From positions 65,344,306 to 65,408,305 of the forward strand of contig CM068583.1 in assembly GCA_035048485.1 (NCBI GenBank): a stretch of DNA of 64,000 nucleotides, written 5' to 3'. Origin of the DNA: Pteria penguin. Taxonomy: Eukaryota; Mollusca; Bivalvia; Pterioida; Pteriidae. This document shows positions 1 to 11,300 of the stretch, piece after piece (within the stretch, counting starts at the first letter, position 1; each line of letters begins with the position of its first letter). Below the pieces are notes generated by a model. That model was not told the origin of the DNA and searched no databases. It saw nothing but the letters and a program-made list of their open reading frames with translations. Both the position numbers and the translations under genes were made by a program.

Positions 1-2292
1 ACGATCAGACTCGGCAGATCAGTACGCATTAAAAGTGGGGGATATTAACAGAGATTGGTCTCCAGTAATTACTACTTACTATATGACCTTCTACGATCAG
101 ACTCGGCAGATCAGTACGCATCAAAAGTCGGGGATATTAACAGAGATTGGTCTCCAGTAATTACTACTTACTATATGACCTTCTACGATCAAACTCGGCA
201 GATCAGTACGCATCAAAAGTCGGGGATATTAATAGAGATTAGTCGCCAGTATTTACTACTTACTATATGACCTTCTACGATCAAACTCGGCAGATCAGTA
301 CGCATCAAAAGTCGGGGATATTAACAGAGATTGGTCTCCAGTAATTACTACCTACTATATGACCTTCTACGATCAGACTCGGCAGATCGGTACGCATCAA
401 AAGTCGGGGATATTAACAGAGATTGGTCTCCAATAATTACTACTTACTATATGACCTTCTACGATCAGACTCGGCAGATCAGTACGCATCAAAAGCCGGG
501 GATATTAACAGAGATTGGTCTCCAGTAATTACTGTTTAATATATGACCTTCTACGATCAAACTCGGCAAATCAGTAGGCATGAAAAGTCGGGGATATTAA
601 CAGAGATTGGTCTCCAATAATTACTACTTACTATATGACCTTCTACGATCAGACTCGGCAGATCAGTACGCATCAAAAGCCGGGGATATTAACAGAGATT
701 GGTCTCCAGTAATTACTACTTACTATATGACCTTCTACGATCAAACTCGGCAAATCAGTAGGCATGAAAAGTCGGGGATATTAACAGAGACTGGTCTCCA
801 GTAATTACTACTTACTATATGACCTTCCACGATCAGACTCGGCAGATCAGTACGCATCAAAAGTCGGGGATATTAACAGAGATTGGTCTCCAGTAATTAC
901 TACTTACTATATGACCTTCTACGATCAGACTCGGCAGATCAGTACGCATCAAAAGTCGGGGATATTAACAGAAATTGGTCGCCAGTAATTACTACTTACT
1001 ATATGACCTTCTACGATCAAACTCGTCAGATCAGTACGCATCAAAAGTGGGGGATATTAACAGAGATTGGTCTCCAGTAATTACTACTTACTATATGACC
1101 TTCTACGATCAAACTCGGCAGATCAGTACGCATCAAAAGTCGGGGATATTAACAGAGATTGGTCTCCAGTAATTACTACTTACTATATGACCTTCTACGA
1201 TCAGACTCGGCAGATCAGTACGCATCAAAAGCCGGGGATATTAACAGAGATTGGTCGCCAGTAATTACTACTTACTATATGACCTTCTACGATCAGACTC
1301 GGCAGATCAGTACGCATCAAAAGTGGGGAATATTAACAGAGATTTGTCTCCAGTAATTACTACTTACTATATGACCTTCTACGATCAGACTCGGCAGATC
1401 AGTACGCATCAAAAGTCGGGGATATTAACAGAGATTGGTCTCCAGTAATTACTACTTACTATATGACCTTCTACGATCACACTCGGCAGATCAGTACGCA
1501 TCAAAAGTCGGGGATATTAACAGAGATTGGTCGCCAGTAATTACTACTTACTATATGACCTTCTACGATCAGACTCGGCAGATCAGTACGCATCAAAAGT
1601 CGGGGATATTAACAGAGATTGGTCTCCAATAATTACTACTTACTATATGACCTTCTACGATCACACTCGGCAGATCAGTACGCATCAAAAGTCGGGGATA
1701 TTAACAGAGATTGGTCTCCAATAATTACTACTTACTATATGACCTTCTACGATCTGACTCGACAGATCAGTACGCATCAAAAGCCGGGGATATTAACAGA
1801 GATTGGTCTCCAGTAATTACTACTTACTATATGACCTTCTACGATCAGACTCGGCAGATCAGTACGCATCAAAAGTCGGGGATATTAACAGAGATTTGTC
1901 TCCAGTAATTACTACTTACTATATGACCTTCTACGATCAGACTCGGCAGATCAGTACGCATCAAAAGTCGGGGATATTAACAGATATTGGTCTCCAGTAA
2001 TTACTACTTACTATATGACCTTCTACGATCACACCCGGCAGCTCAGTACGCATCAAAAGTCGGGGATATTAACAGAGATTGGTCTCCAGTAATTACTACT
2101 TACTAATATGACCTTTTACGATCATACTCGGCAGATTAGTACGCATCAAAAGTCGGGGATATTAACAGAAATTGGTCTCCAGTAATTACTATTTACTATA
2201 TGACGTTCTACGATCAAACTCGGCAGATCAGTACGCATCAAAAGTCGGGGATATTAACAGAGATTGGTCTCCAGTAATTACTGCTTACTATA
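1..2292. repeat. 92-bp tandem satellite, about 25 copies, open at left edge
   Basis: A 92-bp unit repeats head to tail from the first base of the window to about 2292. Each unit holds the landmarks 'actatatgaccttctacgat', 'cagatcagtacgcatcaaaa' and 'ggggatattaacagagattgg'. Copies differ by only a few substitutions, with a few 1-bp indels near the right end. Because 92 is not a multiple of 3, a reading frame rotates from copy to copy, which yields a ladder of near-identical 65-codon ORFs; these are artefacts. The array ends at about 2292, exactly where similarity to a decayed transposase begins, so it probably expanded next to or inside that element. Confidence 0.97.
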
Positions 2293-2303
2293 TGGAAAGA
2301 GTC

Positions 2304-3090
2304 CACGGAAAAGTCGTACATTATGGACCCTGGAGCATCAAAACCAATTCGGAAAATACTTCACTGAACATGTGATTACAGCCAATCAGACAGAAGGATT
2401 CAAATGTAACTGCATGACTTACAGGGATGAAAAGAAGCGCCAGTTGACTTTGTGGTTTTAAGTTTCAAAATCCTTCAAGCATACTATCTTAATGAAATAA
2501 GAAGGGACAAGACAGGACCTGGAACATACACTCTTCGATCGGAATTTAGCGACTTAATGATTGATCTTAGTTCGTTCTCATCCTTTTCCTGCCACCCACA
2601 AGGCATTATAAGATCCATCAAAGAGAAGAAAATAATGCTTCAACATCAAGATGATTTGCCACCTGACAATGATTGTACTGACAACAGCCGCATTGTACGC
2701 GCGCAAGAAATCTGGCAGAAAGATGGAATATCTTTGTCATCAAAGCTTGGTATTTTCACAGTGTATGACGACAGAAACTTCCATTTTGTGAAGTTATTCT
2801 CACCCTCTTGCAGCTGCCCACTCAAAGACGGATGTGTATATATACTAAGTGTACAACTGAGCTTAAATATGCCAATGACACAGTCCGGGATTAAAAAACC
2901 CTCACGACTGTACGACAAAATGCAGGAGGCACGAAGAAAGTTAAAGGCCTGAAAAAGCCACGAGCAGAAGATGGGGATCCGCCCATAAACCAACATGCAG
3001 AACAAGATATGGCGGAACAGCCCGTAGAATGTACGAAACAGGAGCTGGAACACACAAAACAGCAAGCGGAACATCCTATAATGTTTATTA
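2304..3090 (+). pseudogene. Decayed MULE-like transposase C-terminus with degenerate SWIM-like motif
   Basis: From about 2370 one frame reads NQTEGF, and a different frame resumes at about 2431 as KEAPVDFVVLSF followed by LQAYYLNEI. These blocks are characteristic of the C-terminal part of MULE-type transposases as I know them from animal genomes. The shift at about 2425-2431 is a frameshift. Further on, at about 2795-2850, VKLF then CSC and GCVY resembles a SWIM zinc-binding motif (CxC...CxH), with the final His replaced by Tyr. The frame closes at 2952, and a similarly basic stretch continues in another frame, suggesting a second frameshift near 2935. The N-terminal and DDE core regions are absent; the 92-bp satellite occupies that side. 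The family assignment is by recognition only. A dead fragment is the simplest reading. Confidence 0.55.
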
Positions 3091-3097
3091 GTTATTT

Positions 3098-4430
3098 ACG
3101 GAAACGTTTTGGTGCCTGGTGTTGTTGTGTTGTAAGTAGGTATCATGACAAAAATAAAATTGACTTACCGAGAAAAGTTGATGACGTAATGAAGTCGAAA
3201 AGTTGCCGTAAACTGTCCTTAAACGAGTTCTTTTGGGCAACTTGTCATCTATAAAACACTTAGTAGATTTTCTTTAAGTCAAGATAAATCTATGCGATTT
3301 CCCTTATGTCAATTTTAAAATAAATCGTCATAAAAAAAGTCGCATTTCCATGAAAATCAAGAATTATTGACATCATTTTTGTTGCAATGTTGCAATAAAC
3401 ATGCGAGTTTGATAACTCGATTTCGAAGAGAAATTGACTTACGAAATTTCGAAATGGTATTTTTAAAACAATAATTCGACAAAAATACTCGTTAGTAGCA
3501 TGTTTATTGCAACATATAAAAGAAAAAAGAGGAGTTACCGGCTCAGTTATGTGGCAGAAGTCACCATGGAGCCATACAATACATGAATATAAATAATATA
3601 ATAGAACATTTAACACATAACAAAAATATTTGATTGTAGTGCAATTACGATACCGACTTAGGACGGTCATTTAATTTGACAAAAGCCAAACAAATGGTGT
3701 GGTTAACCGGTTTACGGGCCCACCTTCCCACTCACCGTAACAGCAGAACAATCAAAAGACGTACATTTAAAAATTTATAAATAATCCTCCATGTAAAGAA
3801 CAAGGGTCAACAGGTATCGCATATCGAGAGGTCATAAAAATATAAACACGTAAGGTATTGTAAAACACATAATGGTATAAAAATATATGCGACATCAACA
3901 TGATAAACCGTGCTCTGCCAGTCTGAAAGTGAGCTAAGACCCTAGATCTGTAGGAGTCCCGACTAACAGTCAGAGGGGACGAGGTTCAGGACCATGTCTC
4001 CTCTGAAAGAGGTTTGGACAAGGCCCGTCATATAGTCCCCACCGCCCTGTTAGTCAGCGTGCAACGTTCAAGTAAAAGTCTGCATAAGGCTGTAGAGGGG
4101 CCAAATACAAGACCTATAGTCAAATATATATAAAAATGATGTCAATAATTCTTGATTTTCATGGAAATGCGACTTTATAACGACGATTTATTTTAAAATT
4201 GACATAAGGGAAAGCGCATAAATTTATCTCGACTTAAAGAAAATCAACTTACTGTTTTATAGATGACAAGTTGCCCAAAAGAACTCGTTAAAGGACAGTT
4301 TACGGCAACTTTTCGACTTCATTACGTCATCAGCTTTTATTAATTTCGGCAAGTCAATTATTATTTTATTTTTGTCACGATACTTACTAACAACACAACA
4401 ACACCAGGCACCAAAACGTTTCCGTACAAA
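3098..4430. repeat. Long inverted-repeat (fold-back) element with a dispersed-repeat core
   Basis: About 285 bp at 3098-3382 reappear as the reverse complement at about 4130-4430 with roughly 90% identity by eye. Both arms translate outward to the same short peptide (RKRFGAWCCCVV ... NEFFWATCHL), so the arms come from one former coding or UTR segment. Inside the left half a smaller hairpin is visible: 'ttgcaataaacatgc' at about 3391-3405 against 'gcatgtttattgcaa' at about 3498-3512. The central part (about 3520-4120) belongs to a dispersed family that recurs at 54960-55565, with fragments near 21650 and 32200. I see no transposase inside. It could be a fold-back element or a transposon inserted between inverted duplicates. 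Confidence 0.75.
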
Positions 4431-5351
4431 GTCGCTTTCGGCGAGATCTGACGTAATATTCTTATACACAAATGACCAAATGGAGAATCTTGTCGTATTT
4501 TCAGATAAGACGGCTAGAAGTTATAGACCTTATTTGTAAAAGATATCGCTATGATAGAGTAAGTTAAATGTTCATTTATAATTATTAGATTATAGATGCA
4601 AGTTCGCTCGGCAAGTGTTTATTTGTCGCCAGAGGCTTGTACATCCCGATACCAGCTGGTATCGCTGAAATTCCAACTTTTGATGAACAAAGTCTCTCTG
4701 ACCCTCTCCCACAAACCGCGATATCAAAAGTGGAAGAAGGACAGAGAATCTCGGACTAGTGATAAGTCGATAAGAGAACGCATTCTTTTTCCGATAAATA
4801 AGATACCTGGCAACAATAACAAAGCTGTATTCGGTGGTACTGTCCAGCAGGAGATGCTTTTTCATCCCGGGCATCTGATTTCATAATCGTTACATAATCC
4901 GAGAGTTCCTTTCCGTGTATGACTCAAGTATGCTTACTAAATATTGAAGTCCTACCCATGTGAATTTGATCCCTCAGTCGAAATTTGAAACGTTATTGAT
5001 TGTATCTCTTGTTTCTTGTGAACATGGTACTTTTGGTCAGTTTATTTCAGACAATCAAATAAACCCACAGGATTCGACTGTTATAGTTTACAATTCGCAC
5101 ACACACACACCTACACACACACACATACATACATACACACACACATACATATCCCAATTGGCTTATATTGCAGGACCAAATTATGGACGGACTTTACTAA
5201 TAATATATAAACATGTAACTCACATTGTAATTTGATATTACTGGATTTAACCATTAAAAATTTTGAAGTTTATTTATTTTATTTTATTTTCTATTATGAT
5301 TATTTTCTTTCTTATTTATTTATTTTGGTTTGAAACAAACACCTACTAAAT
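4431..5351. other. Intergenic: no supported gene, one CA microsatellite
   Basis: Two overlapping short ORFs on opposite strands (4590-4886) have no recognisable similarity. A (CA)n/(CACATA)n microsatellite occupies about 5095-5153. The 3' UTR of the METTL24-like gene on the minus strand should begin just below 5352. Confidence 0.6.
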
Positions 5352-8300
5352 TCACACATATCTTAAATTTACGAAATACACCTCATTACACATTGAATAA
5401 GACCCTGTCACAGTTTTGTACTGACACATCTCGTTTCCACTGGTCCAAAATATTCTGAAACCATGTTCATACAGTCTCTTCAATACATGTATAGTCTCTG
5501 CATTGTCCCCTTTACCGTGGAATTCCACCATTAATTGCGCTACATTGTTTAGTGATCCTTCTTTCAGCATTTGTGATAAAGCCGACCATTCTGATTCCTC
5601 TATATCCATTTTCAGGATATCAATACGTGACTAAAAGTGAAAAAGTAAAACATGAAAATCTGAAAAGACTACAGAGTAAAACACATTATTATAACTTCAG
5701 AGAAATTTAACAAAACCTTCAAGAATAAAGTGTTCTGTTTGTTTTTGTTTTTGTGGCTTGTTTAACTAACTGCATGCTAGTCTTCATTTATACAAATAGA
5801 GTCAAAATAGAGTTATTTGTCAAAAATGGCACTTTGGGCTTTGTTGTTATTTGTGTGTGTGTGTGTGATTTTTTTTTAATCTAAGGCTTGGAGTATTACA
5901 GTTCAATAGCCTATTCCTACAACAGTTGAAGAGCAAGAATATTATTTCAATTTTATTCTCTATTATCAAACTTAAGGTCGATTCAATGGTAAAGTTGTCT
6001 CTGGCAATTCTTTGTCATTTTTATCGAAAGATTCGTAATAAGAAATGATACATTTTGAGGGGTTTTTTTAAAGATTAAAATTCATAATTTTTATATTCTG
6101 AAGATATATATAAAATAGATGTTATGCTATTTCGAATTATCATTTTACAATAATTTTGTTTTCGTGACATAAAATATACATACATTTGTATGATTAAGTT
6201 GTTGCATAATTGTGCTTAGCTTTCGCATTTTCCAGTTTCGATGTTTGCCTCCTTCATCTGTTTCTTTACCAGATAATCCGAGTGCATGGAACCATATATT
6301 CTTACTCCGTCGGTGATCTGGTTTGTGCATACTGAAATAACATCATTGTAAAACACTTGAAACTTCTTTGAAGTAACATTACTGTGTTTTAGCAGCTTGA
6401 TTCTTGAGTTTTCCAAAAAAAGAAGATATATATTTATCAGTTAGCTTTTACGATAATACTCGAAAGTAGTGAAGAGGGGGAAAATGGATTATGGATGAAG
6501 GTATAACTTTCTCATGCTTTTTTTTTTCGGGGTATACCTCCATTCATGGAAAATACATTAGTTAAATTCCTTAATTCAATTCAAAATTCTAAAACAAAAG
6601 AAGAAAAATTATAAGTAAAACACCAGGAATGTTGTCATTTGCCAATAGTTTTATAAAACAATAGATTCCTCTAAAACAATACATTTAATGAGAATGTAAT
6701 TAAGTATTCATAATGACTTCTTATAGATATTTGAATTATATTTTCATTAATTATAATATTTCATTGAAAAAACAATGCAAGATAATTCCTCAAACAGATG
6801 TGATAACCCGCTAACTCTCTGAAGTGTTTAATATTTATTATTTTTTAATATTCCTTATTATTATTTATAACTGTTTTACAGTACTGCTGAACACATGTAC
6901 ATCATATGTAATAATAAAATAACCAAACTATGATAATAGACAGTATGAATACAGTGAGACTGGTTATCCTCTTAGTCTTATCCACATTATTACATCATAT
7001 TCATTCAACCATACAAGGAATGAACTAGCATGTCGACATGGAAACAATAAGACAAACCTTGGATCGAATGAGTGGGTCTCACATCCATAGGTCTGAGAAA
7101 CATCGTCGTCAAAGCTGAAGTCGTTGTTTATTCTGTGAGAGAAAAATATTCAACATTTCATGCGTAATGTGAATAAATAAGGTCCTTTTGCTTGTTATGA
7201 TATTATATAGAAATGACCATTAATAGTAAATAAGAAGAACATATGACAAACCCGGTCGTTGAAATCCTCAGAGTTCGAAATATAGAATTAAAGGAAACAA
7301 ATATTTGGCCGTTGTCACTTGTGTTGACACGTAAGAAATGTTTCAGAAAGTGAATCAGGGTTTTTCACGAAATACTTGATAATTCAACATCTAATATATC
7401 ACCTATTCTATGAAGTTTCTTTTAAATCAATTGGAGAATATGAATGAAATATACCAACAGTTAATGCAAAATCTATAAATCCGTGTTTTGAGGGCAGGCT
7501 TGTAGCAATAGTTTTGTTTGGCTGGCGATCTGGGTTCCATTCCCGAAATGCAGCACAATGTTAAAAAGGTTGATCACCTCCTTCTTCTACGTCGCGATAT
7601 AAGTGAAAATTGTTAAAAGCGACGTAAAACACCTATTAACGAACCAACAAACCCGTATGTTAAAATTAAACTAGAACCTACACTTACCCGAATGAGTAGA
7701 CGATACATGGATATCTGGGACGAATGTTTGAATCATGACATATTTCCCATCCACCATCCCTCAGGTTGCCAGCTCTGATGATTTCCCGGCATCCATAATG
7801 TATAGACTGAATAAACCTGTTAGTAGTAACCAACACAAGTAGTGTGTTATAAACAAGGACATTTAGAGCGACACGAGTTCTGAATAAAACTTGTATATCA
7901 TTACCTGTGAAACGTGGTCAGGATAATACATGTATATCATTACCTGTAATATGCGGTCTGTGTAATACATGTATATCATTACCTGTGATATGCAGTCTGG
8001 ATAATACATGTATATCATTACCTGTGATATGTGGTCTGGATAATACATGTATATCATTACCTGTGATATGTGGTCAGGATAATACATATATATCATTACC
8101 TGTGATATGCAGTCTGTGTAATACATGTAAATCATTACCTGTGATATGCAGTCTGGATAATACATGTATATCATTACCTGTGATATGTGGTCAGGATAAT
8201 ACATATATATCATTACCTGTGATATGCAGTCTGGATAATACATGTATATCATTACCTGTTATATGCAGTCTGGATAATACATGTATATCATTACCTGTGA

Positions 8301-11300
8301 TATGCAGTCTGGATAATACATGTATATCATTACCTGTGATATGCAGTCTGGATAATACATGTATATCATTACCTGTGATATGCAGTCTGGATAATACATG
8401 TATATCATTACCTGTGATATGCAGTCTGGATAATACATGTATATCATTACCTGTGATAAGCAGTCTGTATAATACATGTATATCATTACCTGTGATAAGC
8501 AGTCTGTATAATACATGTATATCATTACCTGTGATATGCAGTCAGGATAATACATGTATATCATTACCTGTGATATGCAGTCAGGATAATACATGTATAT
8601 CATTACCTGTGATAAGCAGTCAGGATAATACATGTATATCATTACCTGTGATATGCAGTCAGGATAATACATGTATATCATTACCTGTGATATGTGGTCT
8701 GGATAATACATATATATCATTACCTGTGATAAGCAGTCTGTATAATACATGTATATCATTACCTGTGATATGCAGTCAGGATAATACATGTATATCATTA
8801 CCTGTGATAAGCAGTCTGTATAATACATGTATATCATTACCTGTGATATGCAGTCAGGATAATACATGTATATCATTACCTGTGATATGTGGTCTGGATA
8901 ATACATATATATCATTACCTGTGATATGCAGTCTGGATAATACATGTATATCATTACCTGTTATATGCAGTCAGGATAATACATGTATATCATTACCTGT
9001 GATATGCAGTCAGGATAATACATGTATATCATTACCTGTGATATGTGGTCTGGATAATACATGTATATCATTACCTGTGATACGCGGTCTGGAGTTCGTC
9101 GACTGTCATATTCTTTACATCTTCAGCGCTTGGCAATACCTTGTTTGTTTTTTCATTGATTGTATCATGATGACGTATATCCACATTTATCTGAAGTTAA
9201 AATCAAATTAAAATTAAAAAACTACTAAAATGTTCAAGCTAGAGAAAATATTTATGAAGAACTACTTAACCAGATGGGGAGTTTTGCTCCAGAATTGCTG
9301 TTTAAACACTTGGCATACCAAGACAATTTCATTCTATTTTTATTTTTCATACTTTTCAAGGTGGACCACTAAACCGGGGAACCACACCCATTGAGCTACA
9401 ATTGTCGTCTTAATTAACATAATGAAGTCAGTACTACAAGTGCATTACAGTCCAATATATTTGTGATGTCCATTGTGTAAACCATTATTATCTACCTCTC
9501 CTTTGCTCATTTCCTCCTATAAATGAGTACGATGTCTTCTTTCCTCTCTTTTTAAGTCTAGGATATAGGATGACGACTTTTCCTGTCCAGCAGGAAATGT
9601 ATAAGCCTATTCATCTGAACGACTGATATCAGTATACATGAAGATCGTAGCTCTTTATTTTCTGTTATTTTCTGTATAGTTACTATACAAACATGCTGCG
9701 GAATGTTTGCATTGTGTATTGATATGTAAGTGCGCAGTATGAGGGTAACTGTTTGATTGACATACCCACTACGTACACGGCAATTCTTTGACTGACATAC
9801 CAACTACGTACACGGCAATTCTCTTATTGACATACCGACTATGACACGACAATTCTTTTATTGGCATACCGACTATGTACATGGCATATTCTATGACTGA
9901 CATACCGACTACGTACACGGCAATTCTTTGATTGACATACCGACTACGTACACGGCAATTCTCTGTTTGACATACCGACTACGTACACGGCATACCTTTT
10001 ATTGGCATACCGACTACGTACACGGCAATTCTCTGATTGATATACCGACTACGTAGACGGCAATTCCCTGATTGATATACCGACTACGTACATGGCAATC
10101 CTCTGATTGATATACCGACTACGTACATGGCAATTCTGATATACCGATTACGTACACGGCAATTCTTTGATTGACATACCGACTACGTACTCGGCAATTC
10201 TCTGATTGACATACCGACTATGTACACGGCAATTCTCTGATTGACATACCGACTACGTACTCGGCAATTCTCTGATTGACATACCGACTATGTACACGGC
10301 AATTCTCTGATTGACATACCGACTACGTACTCGGCAATTCTCTGATTGACATACCGACTATGTACACGGAAATTCTTTGATTGACATACCGAGTAAGTTC
10401 ACGGTAATTCACTGTACAGCACACCGTACTCGCTCTGTAGATACTATATCGTACTGGAAGAATCTGCGCTAAAATCAGAATACTATACATATGTTGAACT
10501 TACCAAATACAATACGTAACAAATAGGAAACTTACCTTATACAATACGTAACAATTAGGGAACTTACCATATACAATACGTAACAATTAGGGAACGCTGT
10601 ACGCAGTTTTATATCCTTCATGCATCCATCTCCAACTTTTCTCTCATAGTGATAAATTCTGAATCGTATTTCCCATAGTTTCCTTAATATGTTTAATAAT
10701 ATTTTGTATTGATCCTTGCTTGTATATTTCAAAGGGGCAGTAATCGTCGTGGCAAGTTGTCTAACGCGCTTTATATCCGGGCTTTCTACTAATGACAACA
10801 AGGTCATATAGTCTGTTTTTATTGTTAATATGTCGATGATTTTCTGAAAACAGAAATTGGAAATAAATTATATACATGATATCATAAGACAATAAACAAT
10901 ACAAATGATAACAAACTATTCACTTCTAAGAAACGCTTTCATTAAGATGGGCAAATTGGCGGTATTAACAATACTACAATATCAAGGTAAACGGTATATA
11001 ATTTTCAATGATTCAATACAGGGGCATTTTATTCAGCAGATATAATTGAAATCTGACAAAAGGAAAAGACAAAAACATGAAAATTCGCAGATTTTTTTAT
11101 GCCTCCAGATCCATAGATCGGAGCCATATTATTTTTGTCCAGTCTATATCAACTTAACGTTGGCCATAACTTTAAAAACCACGAGGGATATACACTTCAT
11201 ATTGCTTTTGTCCAGTCCGTATCAACTTTAACTTTGGCCATAACTTTGAAAACCACCATGGATATACACTTCATATTGTTTTTGTCCAGTCTATATCAAC

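Noticed and set aside
2646..3074. 142-codon ORF on the minus strand
   Set aside because: Antisense shadow of the decayed transposase; no similarity of its own.
4590..4886. Overlapping ORFs of 94 and 96 codons on opposite strands
   Set aside because: No recognisable domain, no splice continuity, and mirror-image coding is typical of chance ORFs.
7907..9211. A 434-codon ORF on the plus strand with a 13-residue repeat, and a 231-codon ORF opposite
   Set aside because: Both are read-through of the 39-bp minisatellite, whose length is a multiple of 3. The real coding signal here is the minus-strand exon 9190-9075.
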